From positions 66,829,744 to 66,893,743 of the forward strand of contig OX393550.1 of the NCBI GenBank assembly GCA_947650365.1: a stretch of DNA of 64,000 bases, given 5' to 3'. The notes under the pieces are model-generated. The model was given only the letters and a program-made list of their open reading frames with translations. It was not told the DNA's origin and searched no databases. Position numbers and translations under genes: made by a program. This DNA comes from Chamaelirium japonicum (taxonomy: Eukaryota; Streptophyta; Magnoliopsida; Liliales; Melanthiaceae). Of the stretch, positions 19,399-30,842 are shown piece by piece. Position 1 is the first letter of the stretch; each line of letters starts with the position of its first letter.

Positions 19399-19850
19399 TC
19401 TGAAGAAAGCTATGCTGAAATGCAAACATAGTAGAAAAGCTGTCATGGTAGCTAGGATCAATACAAGCCATAAGGAGGGTATTTTCTGTGCTCTGGATTA
19501 CTGAAAACAAGCAAAAGCATGCCATACACCCATGGTCAAACAGTGAGTAGGCCAAAATTTTCACATTTAAGATAAATATGTCATACTACAAAATAAAACT
19601 ATAACAAAAGAGCATCCCCACCATATCAAAATCCCTCCCAAAATGGTAGATGTGGCTCGAGCCAGCTGTTTCACGTCATGAAAATCTCAAAAGCCACAAT
19701 CATCATCACTGAAATAATCTGTGACCGTGAAGCTGTTACAGCCAATATCACAGCCAACACCAATCTCAGGCAAATGGATCGTGTTCCATGGATTCTAGTC
19801 TCGAACGACTGCTTAGGCAAGGAATATATCTTACATCATAAGCATGTATC
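19398..19850. other. Intergenic, nothing recognised
   Basis: AT-rich DNA without repeat structure or coding motifs visible by eye. Confidence 0.4.
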
Positions 19851-19862
19851 AATTTTGTATAT

Positions 19863-20015
19863 TTTTAATTTATTTTATTTTATTTTTAGAACCCTGCAGT
19901 ATCTCATCTAAAGGAGGGTCGGCAAACTCCTGCCAGTGGTGAAGGCTGAATTCTATCCCAGATCCCTAGTACAAGCACCATGAAACTTTGCCAACTAAGC
20001 TAGCTGACACCCTCG
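19863..20015 (-). mobile_element. tRNA-derived SINE, 153 bp, with 12-bp TSD
   Basis: On the minus strand the sequence starts GGGTGTCAGCTAGCTTAGTT. It contains a perfect RNA polymerase III box A (TAGCTTAGTTGG, 19991-20002) and, about 33 bases on, a degenerate box B (GGATAGAATTC, 19948-19958). It ends in AAAATAAAATAAAATAAA. The flanks are a perfect 12-base duplication AATTTTGTATAT at 19851-19862 and 20016-20027. No coding capacity; mobilisation would rely on a LINE in trans. Confidence 0.9.
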
Positions 20016-20027
20016 AATTTTGTATAT

Positions 20028-20332
20028 TGTAACTACTGGGGATATAGTAGTGTTTCATGTGCTAAAGATAGCTATGCTGAAATAAAAAACACGTAGAGAA
20101 ATTAAGACCAAAGCAAAGCACCTACCATTTATGATTCTTCTTTCTGAGCAAAGGCAGGGAAGAGGAGCAAAGAACATCAAGTTAAGCATGAGGTAGTGTC
20201 ATTGAAGATCCAAGTTGGTGATATTAATTCGTTTGTTGTGCTGCAGAACAGGCTTGGGGTGCCTAACCAAAGTTAAGTTGATGGACAACTATAGCAATAT
20301 CTTCAAGGAAAAATAAACAGTAGAGAGGCTCA
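20028..20332. other. Intergenic, nothing recognised
   Basis: Short non-repetitive stretch between the SINE and the hAT element with no motif seen. Confidence 0.4.
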
Positions 20333-20689
20333 CCATAAGTCAGTGTTTTCATATGAGGGGGCATAAGGCCGGACGTTTTGCCTACCGTGGGGTGTGGCGT
20401 AAGCCCCACGAATTTTTAATATTTTATTTTTTTAAAATAAAATATTAATAATAATAGTTTACAAAAATTCCCATGGACATATTAGGCCTATAAACATGAT
20501 TGATAAATCACAAACATACAATAAAGATAAGCAAGTAATTCTAACCGAAGTCCATGATATTCATACTCTTTTTTGATATATTCTTCGCACATGACATAAA
20601 GAAAAATGACATACTGAAGTTCCAAAAAACGAAATCAAATGGTTGCACGAATTCACGATCACATGAATTCAATATCATCCTCTAGAACT

Positions 20690-22534
20690 TCATCGTCTTC
20701 CATTGGGTATATGTCAGAGAAGGTTCCACCATGAACTTCCACCACGTCATTTATGCGTTCCTCAATAGGAGTCCATCTAACTGCCTTGCCACTTCCTCCA
20801 TCTTTACCTAACATTAATGAAAATTGAGAATCTTTTAATCATACAACTTTTTTTTTTCCTTACTTGTGCCTTCACTAGTATTTCACTTCTTTGAAATCGA
20901 AGAGAATTAAACATTCATTGTAGCCTCCACATATGCTTGAATCTTTGCTTGTCTTTCATACACGGTCACCGGCACGGTCCTAATGGCATCAAACATTGAA
21001 AAGGTCATCCTCGTTAAGACAAGATTGATCCATTGGGAGGGTGGGATCTTCCTTCTCCATAATCCATTCGTCGTCGGAATCAACTTCCTCAACTAATATT
21101 GGATCAATATTTTGCCTCCTTTTAATACTTCTTTCCCTTAGTCTAGTGTTGCACTTCACATAAACTAGGTCATTCAACCTTTAGTGCTCGAGCCTATTTC
21201 TATTTTTTGTATGAATCTAGCATTATCACGAAAATTTTTTTTGAATATTTAAGTATTCAGATAATCATATATAAGTAACAAGATCCATTAAAGAAACATA
21301 CCGAAGAACTCAAAGCCTATTTTTCTGAATAGAACATAGCTTGAAGGGGTTGCTTTTGGTTGTAGATGCTTTGAAGGGTTAAATAAGCTGTAGCAAAACG
21401 AGTTATTGCAGGCCGGAGAAGCTCATGGTTCTTTGTGAAAGTTCTCATCAAGTTAAGAACCCATGCATGACCATAGATAAACTTCACTACTTGCCTTGCC
21501 GCCAAAAATGTCTTGATGAACCTTCAACTTTTCAATGTCCTCTAGCATTAGATCAATGCAATGAGCCATGCATGGGGTTCAATACAACCTCTCTCTTCTC
21601 CATAATACTCTTCCTTACATTCACGTAGTTATTTGCACTATCCGTGATAATCTGAACAACATTATTTTCACCGATTTCTTCAACCACATCATCAACATAC
21701 TTGAACATTAGCTCACCATTTTTTATTGTATCTGATGCATCAATTGACCTTAGAAACCAAGTTTCGGTGGGGTTATTCACAAGAAAGTTGATAAGGCATC
21801 TGTTTTTCCCATCTGTCCAACCATCGGACATGATTGAGCACCCATATTCTTTCCAAGCTCTTTTATGTTCTTCCATTAGGATATTGATGTCGACAACTTC
21901 TTCTTTGAGGATCCATGTCCTCAACTCATGCATAGATGGGGGTTTGAAGCCAATCCCATAACTAGCAATGCCCTCAACCATGGGTATCCAATAAGGATCA
22001 TTCATTGTAGTGAATGGAAGCCCTTTGGAAAAAATAAAGTGACCAATTTTTCAGCACACCTCTCTTCTTTCATCTTGCTTCCACTTGTTGTTCAATGTAC
22101 TTTGTCGGGCTTCAAAAATATGAACTTATCCATTGGCCCCCTCGGTCTAGTACCAATCTGACTCCCACTAGTTATGCTTCCACTCCCACTAATTATGCTT
22201 ATGTCTCCACTCTCACTTTCTGACATGGTTAAATTCTAAGTAGAAAAACCGTCACTTCTCCATGCAAGACCCATTCCAATCTCTTCAAGTAACTCGTTTT
22301 GCATGGACATTTTTTCGAGGAAAGTGGACAAAGCATCTTTTCATTCTTTTCTTACATCATTGGGAACTTTGGGACATGCTTTTATCCATGTTATGTACCG
22401 GTTAGATGATGTTTGAAACGGTTCACTGTACCACTACATTGTTGGTCACAAAATATACACCGAAAATACTTTTCTTTATCAATAGTCTTTGCATATTTCC
22501 ATGAAAAACCTTTCTTCACCACGGCATCTGACAT
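20690..22534 (-). pseudogene. hAT transposase (BED finger, DUF659, C-terminal tail), broken
   Basis: From 22534 the minus strand encodes MSDAVVKKGFSWKYAK and a BED-type zinc finger (CIFCDQQC with a following KHH), then hits stops and frameshifts. A linker encoding VPNDVRKE and LSTFLEKM follows in another frame. At 21553-22005 a continuous frame carries the DUF659 transposase domain (SCSIMSDGWTDGKNR, VVQIITDSANNYV). After a frameshift the hAT region continues at 21317-21505 (KFIYGHAWVLNLMRTFTKNH). The C-terminal tail at 20690-21177 includes LNDLVYVKCN and DSDDEWIMEKEDP. Several stops and at least two frameshifts make it a pseudogene. Confidence 0.85.
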
Positions 22535-22739
22535 ACCTATCAAAGAATCAAATAACAATTAGCATATCAATAAAAAGATAATTGATCACACATTTGCATT
22601 CTATAAAATCATATAAAAAAATGTAAGCTATTATCTTTTAGTATTAATAATAGTTTGCTTTTGGTCTACAGATTCTTTTACTTGCATTGTTATATGTTTC
22701 TATAATTTTTCCAGGGCTGAATTATGATGTCTGCAACAC

Positions 22740-23200
22740 TGCTAGAACAAGGTGGAGGGGAAGAAGAGGAAGAACAAAGGAGACAGAAAAAAAAAAAAAC
22801 CCTTGTTGTTGTGCTATGACTGTCTCATGTCTGCAACTCTACGGCAGGAGGGGAAATGGAGGTGGAGGAAGGAAAGAGGAAAAATAGAGGAGAAAGTTTT
22901 TTTTAAAAAAAAAAACTTTTTTGCTGGCACTGCTGTGATGTTTGCGAATCTGCGGGAAAACAGAGAAAGAAAAAAGAAAAAAACAAAGCCAAAACTATTC
23001 GCAGAAAAGAGAGGAAAAAAAAAACCAAAACCATTGCAGGAAAACAAAGAAAGAAAAAAAAAACTATAGGAGGAGGAGGGGAAATGGAGAACGAGGAAGA
23101 CCAGAGGAGAAGGAAGAAAAAAAAACCCAAAACCAATGCAGGAAAACAGAGAAAGAAAAAAAAAACCTGCGAGAGCAGGAGGGGAAATGGAGGAGGAGGA
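22740..23200 (+). repeat. Purine-rich low-complexity tract in hAT arm
   Basis: Runs of A and G with repeated phrases such as GCAGGAAAACAGAGAAAG and GAGGGGAAATGGAG. It yields Lys/Glu-rich frames on one strand and Phe/Leu-rich ones on the other, neither with protein-like complexity. Confidence 0.8.
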
Positions 23201-23544
23201 TACCTATTGGTGCTCCGACGATGACACGAGAGGAGTCGAAGACGCAACTGCAGTTGGGACTCGAGAGGCAGAGGGCCAGAGGCAGTGTAGTCGAGACTTG
23301 GGAGACAGAGCCGACTACCTATATCGAGCAATTAGGGTTTAATGTTTAAACTGCGGCCCAATGGGGCAACCGCCCATACGATCGGGGCACTGAATACGTG
23401 CCCCCGCGCTCGTAGTGTACGCCCAATTCACCAGGGCGTACGCCTTTGTGGAGTTCCGCCCAAATGTGAACCGTACGGGGCTTTATCGGACCGCCTCGCC
23501 CATGGGCACGCCCTGAGCGCGTTTTTTAAATCATTGTCATAAGT

Positions 23545-24930
23545 AGAACTATCCTCGGATCCTAGAACAATTGAAACAAGTTAACCACAATCAAAGGTAT
23601 CCAAGTTGTGCCAACTATCCATCATAAAGAAAGTAGCACAGATTTTGCATATAATAGAAGAGCACCTTGTTAAGCCTACACTATTTCGCCCCGCTTGTGT
23701 TGAGCCAAGTGCTCGAGGCATTCAAGTAAACACCTAAGGAGCACTTGGAGAACGAAGGTTAACCTAAAATATTCTAGAATCCTACGGAGCCATCCTAGGT
23801 TCTCTAGAATATTTTAGCCCATTGTAAAATATCTTGTATAGCATTAATGATGGTGGAGAACTCTAGAATGTTTGCATTCGTTATATTGGTGACAAGTGGC
23901 ACAATCATGGCCACACTTGTACACCCTTGTAAACTATAAATAGGGGAGAGGTCTCATTTGCTCCTCACATCAACGAAGTGTAATTCTCAGAGGTGATAGT
24001 GTTCTGTCTGAGTAGATAGTGATTTGTCCCCCAATTATGGTTATGGTTATTGTAACACTACATCAAATGAACCTTTTATCCAACCATTTTTCTTCAATCA
24101 AGCCATTGGTCCAAGTAGATAGTGATTTGTCCCCCATTACCATCAAGCCATGTCCCATCTACTTGGGGTCTGTAAAAAGGGGGATAGTGATATGCTTTAA
24201 TCATTACCCAATCAAAACTTCAACATAGTTTTACAATAACTCTTGCTCTCATGATGTGAAAGTTACCGTGTATCCTTGAGTCACAATTTGGTTGTGCAAG
24301 GCTCCTGGATTTCATTTTTAAAACTCAATATACCTATAAATTAATATTATACAAAAACTGAAGAAATAGACAAGTAGAACACACTAAAACCAAAGAATTA
24401 ATTGTTTAGAAAACGAGAACCAAAAAAGTTAAATTCCTGATGGCACCCCTATTCAAATGGCACACATTATGTATAATAAAGCTCTTACTTTCTCAAAACC
24501 TTTTTTCATAATTTTTGCAATAGGCAATATTTCAATTTGATATTACTTTCTTTAAAAATATTCAATATGTAAAAACGAGCCTCTGAATAATGAATTCCTG
24601 CACTCGTTAACTCAGTCTTTGAGAAGCAATTACTACTTCAACTCTACTGCCTTATGACCACATGCTACCCCACTCTACTACTCTACTAGACATTGATCTT
24701 CCTACATATCCAACATTTTTTACTTAATGAATCCCAACCATCAAATTCTAGAATTTACATTCTTGTACTAAGCAAGGGTTTGATTTCCATACCTCTTCGT
24801 AGCAGACAATGTCACGAACCAACTGGTCTCTGGGTAGGTACTCCCGTATCCGTATGCTAGTTGATTTGATCTTCTCATCCAACCGACTCAATAGGCAACG
24901 CGCATAAATACATGAGCTCAATCTTTCAAT
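23545..24930. other. Intergenic; LTR-like piece and short direct repeat
   Basis: Around 23690-24010 there is CTATAAATAGGGGAGAGG (near 23934) preceded by three CTAGAAT words (near 23772, 23803, 23860), resembling a plant LTR promoter. No second copy or TSD was found. A direct repeat of AGTAGATAGTGATTTGTCCC occurs at about 24012 and 24114. The rest to 24930 is AT-rich and includes the 3' flank of the PPR gene. Confidence 0.45.
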
Positions 24931-26712
24931 TCACTCTTGCAGGTAGAAATCATCCGGACCAAATAATGTGTGAAGACAAGGATGATCGCATATGCATGAA
25001 TTCAATCTACTACAGAGGTCATGTACCTCCTCCATGCTAGGGTAATCCATTCCCTCTCCTGCTCTGAATTTGTTTACCACACCACCAATTTCAATCCAAC
25101 TATAACCAGGATCTTTCCTTATTCCCCAAGCGCCCATCATTTTTCTGACCGCATTGGCATCATCCCACCTTTTATTTGCCGTGAAGATGTTGGCCAAAGC
25201 AATGTAGGATCCTGAGCAATTTGGCTCCAGCTCAAACAGCTTCCTTGCAGCAACTTCTCCTATCTCAGCCTCCCCCCAGACCCTGCAAGCACCCAGTAGA
25301 GCCCCCCAGACAGAAGCTCTGAATTCACAGTTACATCGGTAGATAAACTCATAAGCCACGCGAACCATTCCGGCGCGCCCCAAAAGATCCACCATACAAC
25401 AGTAATGCTCATCCCTAACTGGAATCTCATAAACCTCGCTCATCAATTTAAACAATCTCCAACCTTCATCAACTAATCCTGAGTGGCTGCAAGCCGAGAG
25501 GAGGCATGTGAAAGTAATATGATCCGGAGGAATCTGAGCCAATTCCATTGCATGGAAGACCTGAAGCGCTTCATTGGTGCACCCGTGCTTCCCATAGCCA
25601 CAGATAAGTGAATTCCATGCAACAATACTCCTCTTGTCGTTTATTCTATCAAAGGCAGCACGGGCAGCTGTCAAATTCCCACATTTCGCATACATGACCA
25701 CAACGATCCCTTGAACAACTCCATCAGAACTAAAGCCTCTCTGGATGACATGGGCATGAAATTGCTTTGAAAGACCCATGAATCCAGAATTAGCTACCGC
25801 ATGAAGCAATCCTACAATAGTAGACTGATTTGGCACCAATCCTACCAAGCCCATTTCCTTATATACAGAGATGAGGCCCTCTCTATTCCCAATTCTACCG
25901 TACCCTGATATCAAGCTATTATAGCAGACCACATCTTTATGCTTAATCCTATCAAAAACCAAGTGGGCAGCACCCCAAATCCCATTTCTAGCATAGAAGT
26001 CCACCAGTGAGCTTCCGACAAAGGCATCCGAAGCCCAGCCGCTCTTCATGATGTGGGCGTGGAGTTGTTCCCCTTGTTTCAGTGTAACACAACGCAGCAC
26101 CACAGTGAAGGTGTGGCCATTTGGCGTGACGCTGCCCGACAGCATTTCCTGCAACAAACCCACCAGCTCTCCCTCGAAGCCATCTGCATCAGCGTAGGCC
26201 ATCAGCATGATGGTCCAGGCGACCACGTCTCTCTTGAGCATTCTGTCGAACACCTTCCGGGCTAACAAGACAAACCCACACTTAGCATAGAAACCCATGA
26301 GGGCGCTCTCGGAGCAGCAGGCAGCCGCCTCACTTCCGGAGTTGCGAACCATGAATCCGTGCACCTCCTGCCCGGATCGGACGGCCCCCAGCGAGGCGCA
26401 GCAACCCAGCACGGCAGCGAGGGCGGGTTCGCTGGGATCGTGGTGGTGGTCGACTGCCATCTCGCGGAATAGGGCTAGGGCCTCGTGTGGCCGGGCGTCG
26501 CGTGAGCAGCGCTGGATACGGGAGTACCAGTCGGAGGAACCTCGATCGGGCAGTTGGCCGATAATGGGTCCGGTGTTGGAGCTGGAATGGAAGAAGTAGG
26601 AGGCGGCGGTGCCTCGCGAGAACCAGGAGACGCCATCGCCAGCAGTGGAAGGAGGGGTGGGTTTGGGGGGTTGGGGAACGGTGGTCGGAGCACCGGAGTG
26701 AATCAATATCAT
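24931..26712 (-). CDS. PLS-class pentatricopeptide repeat protein, E subgroup
   Basis: Single-exon gene, 593 aa. PPR proteins of this class bind organellar RNA and mostly serve C-to-U editing. Residues 1-55 are rich in Ser, Thr, Pro and small residues, consistent with an organelle-targeting peptide though not proof of one. PPR motifs run from about 60 to 460 (for example VVAWTIMLMAYADA, VVCYNSLISGYGRIGN, IVAWNSLICGYGKHG, HITFTCLLSACSHSGLVDEG). An E1-type domain follows at about 468-535 (VWGALLGACRVWGE, ELEPNCSGSYIALANIF) and an E2-type segment at about 536-570 (GYSWIEIGGVVNKF). No DYW deaminase domain follows, so an editing role would need a partner. The ATG at 26712 is the first in frame. 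The gene appears intact. Confidence 0.93.
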   Translation of the reverse strand: MILIHSGAPTTVPQPPKPTPPSTAGDGVSWFSRGTAASYFFHSSSNTGPIIGQLPDRGSSDWYSRIQRCSRDARPHEALALFREMAVDHHHDPSEPALAAVLGCCASLGAVRSGQEVHGFMVRNSGSEAAACCSESALMGFYAKCGFVLLARKVFDRMLKRDVVAWTIMLMAYADADGFEGELVGLLQEMLSGSVTPNGHTFTVVLRCVTLKQGEQLHAHIMKSGWASDAFVGSSLVDFYARNGIWGAAHLVFDRIKHKDVVCYNSLISGYGRIGNREGLISVYKEMGLVGLVPNQSTIVGLLHAVANSGFMGLSKQFHAHVIQRGFSSDGVVQGIVVVMYAKCGNLTAARAAFDRINDKRSIVAWNSLICGYGKHGCTNEALQVFHAMELAQIPPDHITFTCLLSACSHSGLVDEGWRLFKLMSEVYEIPVRDEHYCCMVDLLGRAGMVRVAYEFIYRCNCEFRASVWGALLGACRVWGEAEIGEVAARKLFELEPNCSGSYIALANIFTANKRWDDANAVRKMMGAWGIRKDPGYSWIEIGGVVNKFRAGEGMDYPSMEEVHDLCSRLNSCICDHPCLHTLFGPDDFYLQE

Positions 26713-27119
26713 TATTCGCTAGCTTTACAACCATCCGATCCGATACACTGATCAGAAGTGTCATTAAAAAAAAAAAATGCTATTGGGCCGGAAGGTTTTC
26801 CCCATTTTGCCGGCTGATTGACATGGCAGCGTGCAACTGGTGGCTGAAACCACTACCGACATTTAAGTCTTTTACATCATCAGTTGCACACTACCACGTC
26901 GATTGGGCTGAGCAGAATCGAAAAACCTTCGATCGGTTGAAAGGTTCGCTCATTCCCAACCTGACCACACACACCTCAATCCGTTTTGCTTGTCGAACCA
27001 GCCGAGGAAAAAATCTCGTTGGTGAGGTCGCTCGACCTGTAAGACAAAGAAAACATGAACGGCTGGCTCCGTGAGGAGCGCATATCCTCCGACGCTCAAG
27101 TCAATCAAGGTTCGAAAGA
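26713..27119. other. Upstream region of the PPR gene
   Basis: Contains an A-tract at 26766-26777 and no recognised gene or repeat. The PPR promoter presumably lies here; no clear TATA box was identified. Confidence 0.4.
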
Positions 27120-28528
27120 AGAAGAGCGCTAGTAGTTGGAAAATGTCTGGGTTTTGAGTTTTGAACCTGTACTTTGGAGCCGAGGATCGTATCTTTATAG
27201 ACCTTCTACGGACCGCCAGAGTTCAACACGTGACCGCTCTTTCCCGCACCTTCTATACTTTCACGTGCCAACCCACATGGGCCCTTGTCTTTTAGCCTTC
27301 CAGGCGGTGGCGGTTTAAGCCAGGTGGACGTTCTGCAAGGCTCTAGTCTGGGGTGTTCTAAACCGACCTTGACCGACGAATGTGGCTCGCAATCATCCAC
27401 ACAGTTCCACAGGGGTAGTGACATCTGTCAATTTGTTACCACCTTACTGTAGGCGACCCCCGCGGGGAAGTAGGCGAACTCCCTTGCTGTTACATGATCA
27501 GGCAAGCTGTGGGCGTTGAATCTTCTGAGGGGTTCTTCAAACTACGCCAGGGTCGACCTCTTCTGCGCGTGAGCCGATCGCGTGCGGTCAGGGCGAGCTG
27601 TGGGCGTTAGCCAGAGGCGACCTCTTCCGCATGCGAACCGATCGTGTACGGTCAGGGCAAGCTCCTAGGCGAGCTGTGGGCGTTGCCAGGGGCAACCTCT
27701 TCTGAGTGCAAGCCGATCGCGTGTGATCAGGGCGAGTTGTGTCTCGCAGTACCTCATGAATAAGACCTATCAGCAAGAGACAATCCCTCTGTCTGCGAGC
27801 TGATCCCTATTCGGGCTGCGTGCGAGCTGATCGCGCATGAGCTGCTTGTGAGGGCGGAGGCCGGCTTCGTTGGGAGTGTTCTTTGAACTCCAAGTCCTAT
27901 TTTGGTTACAATGTTGTTTACCCAAAAATTGGGATTGGCATTGAACCCCGAGCTCATCTGGGGGGAGGGGGCTCCTTCTTTGGCCTCCTGAGATCACACA
28001 GGATGCTTCCAGAGATAAGGGCAACCTCTTGGAGGACTCCTGTTTGTCTCGTCGTGCTCTCTTGCTGCTACCACGTGGATGACGAGTCAGTGATATTTTT
28101 TAGCACCATCATTACCCCCCTCCCAAGGGAGTGGATGGAACTAGCCCCGCTTGCTTAAGAGCCCGGCGAGGTCGTCTACATAGAGTTGCGGGCATACGAG
28201 CTGGTTCTCTGACTTGGTTGAGTACGAGCTGATCACTTTACAGGTGTTGCGTGTGAGCTTATCGTGTGCGAGCCGTTTTCAAGGGCGAGGTCGCTACCAT
28301 GAGGATTCACGTTTTTGCCAGTCATATCTCATTAATGTGGCGCCGGATCAAGACCCGAGGAGCTAAATCTCATCACGGGTATCACGGGATCTTGTGCGGC
28401 GCCAAGCCACGCGTCGCTCATTGGTTGGTCAGAGACCCGACAAAGGGGACACCACTGGCGTCGTCTCAGTTCTCGCACATGCGCGAGGACACATGGCGTG
28501 CTTTGATTGGGAGACGGATTCTGTCGTA
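27120..28528 (-). mobile_element. Left (3') part of a Tat-lineage Gypsy element
   Basis: No coding sequence. Between 27480 and 27760 a degenerate unit of about 75 bp recurs three to four times (GCGAGCTGTGGGCGTT, then CGACCTCTTC, then GAGCCGATCGCGTG). The phrase GCGAGCTGATC recurs here, near 28210 and again at 34185-34225, tying this stretch to the element on the right. It would correspond to 3' untranslated or LTR sequence. The left boundary is not resolved. Confidence 0.5.
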
Positions 28529-28533
28529 TCAAC

Positions 28534-30664
28534 TGTTGGATTTAAATCCATGGTAGAGGCTCACAGCGGAAACGATTTGGCGGTCGAAAGACCGTTCATG
28601 GTGCACGTTACACGATTTGAACTTTCATTGAAACTAATCTACATATGTGTGCATGTGTATGCACATGAATCGAACACCCTATCGGCAATCTAGCGTAATG
28701 ATTAACTAGCATGGATGCAAATCATAATGCTTGCTAGATCTACATGTTAGATTACACATACCTTTCGTACGGATCTTTTAACCGCGGGGAATTGTCTTCT
28801 TTGTCGATGGATCGGAAGATCGTTCGCGAAGATGCCGATGGTGCGAATAGAGACGATGCTTTCTTGTTCACCCGATCTCACACGATGCACGGAACGTCGC
28901 TCTCGGATCTCTGAGTGCCTCCGAAGAATGACCATTTTTCCTTCTTCAGAACGCCACGCGAGGAAGACGAAGTTGCAAGCGAAAACGGGAGATGGATTAG
29001 GGAGAGAATTAGAGAGATGAGAGAGGGAGGGGGTTCGGTTTTTGCCATCTATATGGCCGGCCCCATATAGCCCTTTATATAGGGCCGGCCTACCCCCTTG
29101 GATAAGGATCCAAGGGGATAAAGACCTCCCACAATTATCTCTCCATTTTTGCCCTATTTATCTCTTCTTCTATTTATCCGTTTTCCCACTTTTTAGGGTT
29201 CGATTTGACCGTTTCAAACCCTTATCCCTATCCATATGGCCGGCCCTATAGATAAGGGATTCTCATCCCTACAACATAGGGCCGGCCCTAGCAAGGTCTC
29301 CCACTGCTAGGGTCGGCCAAGAGTGAGGTCCGGCAGAGTGAGGTTTTTACCAAAACGTCCTGACGCCTCATTTTGACCATTTCTAGCGTGCGATACCTAG
29401 CGGCCATTACTTAACTGATTTACACTAGTTACTTACTATTAACTGAGGCCACCGAAGGGTGCCTCTAGCAAAGTCAACTAGTCAACTCGCAGCACATCTC
29501 GGTGCATTGCACCTATGCAGCGAAGTTCACTTATGGCTAGGGATTACTACGTGCGCCTCTGTACTAGTCTCGGGCTTAACCCTTAGTACTCGCATGTAGT
29601 TACGCATCTACCGTGCTCTAGTGCCAAGCACACACGGAGCGTATACTTCTTTCTTCCTCTTAATGATAATGGTGTTCCGAGGAGATGGTTCATGAACCGT
29701 ATATAATGTTGATAAGGTGGAACCATCAGGGACCGGGGTTCATGGCTTCCAACTCAAGCTCGATCGACACACTACCCGAGTGTACCATCGATCCTCTGAG
29801 CTCGAGTTAACCTGCGTAGCCACCCAGAGTGCGATGCAGGCTGCACTCCAATTCACCCAGACTTACTATGTTCTCCATCATACCCCTGCTCTCCGCTTAG
29901 TAGTGGTAAACCCGCTGTCCCTCCACTTGATGCCATGATTCACTTCGAGTGGTGGAGACTACCGTCAGACTCGAATGATCATATGACTTGGTTCCTTCCA
30001 AGTTGACCTATACATCATACCTCTGATTACCCCGTCGAGTAATCGAACCCGGTCAACAGTCAAACTGGCGACCACCAGGCCTGGGTTTGGTACAGTGTAA
30101 GTCACACCAAGGAACGCACCTCCCTTCAGGGGTGTGGATGGCCTACAGGAGTGACACGCTAATGCAACGCCAGCCGGGTAACCCAGTACACCGTGGTTTT
30201 GGATCACTGCATACGGATCCTCACACATTGGTGCGCCAAAGCACCACGCAACTGGTTAGTCCATCAGACGTGGTTCCTCAGGATTTAGGACCGTTTTACC
30301 CTAAGCAGAAACACGGCTTAGTGTACCAGTGTCTGCTCACTGATCTGTACACCGTGTTAGTTCCGTTCAGCCACAGACACTGTGCCTGGTGATGACCATG
30401 GTGAAGACATCCCATGAACTGTCATCGCTAACAGCTTAACATGATGAGGCAACCAACCTGATCATAGCTGCGAACTGATTTAGATTATATGGGACCAATC
30501 CACTCAGTCTTCTACTCAGTGGACTACCATATAATCATGGCTCTCTGTTCTTAAAAGAACACGTAACTATGTTACGCACCTATATGTATCTCATATAATA
30601 ACTATCAATCTTTATTAGACCAAAACATAAAGTTTTACAAGCTTAGAACACATCAATTCTAACA
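28534..30664. mobile_element. Solo LTR, 2131 bp, TSD TCAAC
   Basis: Begins TGTTGGATTTAAATCC and ends ATTCTAACA, with perfect 5-bp duplications TCAAC at 28529-28533 and 30665-30669. No internal coding region or second LTR is present, so it looks like the product of LTR-LTR recombination. The TGTTGG/TAACA ends are of Copia style. A diverged copy lies inverted at 5297-6676. TATA-like CCTATATAAAGGG occurs on the minus strand near 29070-29090; orientation is not settled. Confidence 0.88.
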
Positions 30665-30739
30665 TCAACCGCCGCTGTGTCGCCTTGCACGCCACGCTCG
30701 TCATTAAATATTGATCGCTTCGCCTGTCTTTATTGAGCT

Positions 30740-30747
30740 TATAAATA
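30740..30747 (+). promoter_or_regulatory. TATA box of the antisense additional ORF
   Basis: TATAAATA in the context GAGCTTATAAATAGAGGGTG lies 96 bases upstream of the ATG at 30843 and is followed by a CT-rich leader. It is a good candidate plus-strand promoter within a minus-strand retrotransposon. Confidence 0.65.
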
Positions 30748-30842
30748 GAGGGTGGGTAAAGATTTCTACCCCTCTTTACTGCGAACAACTCTCCCTTCCA
30801 GCTTGATCTTGCATCTAATTCAACTTTCTTCTCTTCTTTCTG

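Larger units (their letters stand above)
20341..23536 (-). mobile_element. hAT-family DNA transposon, decayed
   Basis: The left end reads CAGTGTTTTCATATG and the right end, in reverse complement, CAATGATTTAAAAAACGC, fitting the hAT terminal pattern CA(A/G)TG. The flanks CCATAAGT (20333-20340) and TCATAAGT (23537-23544) match at 7 of 8 positions, as expected of an 8-bp TSD. The interior carries a broken transposase on the minus strand and a purine-rich non-coding right arm. The right terminal region (23340-23520) has repeated GGGCGTACGCC-type words. Confidence 0.85.

Noticed and set aside
19948-20012. A tRNA gene
   Set aside because: Box A is good but box B is degenerate, no acceptor stem is evident and the sequence has a 12-bp TSD and A-rich tail, so it is a SINE.
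22752-23349. Lys/Glu-rich frames of 105-142 codons
   Set aside because: They arise from a purine-rich low-complexity arm of the hAT element.
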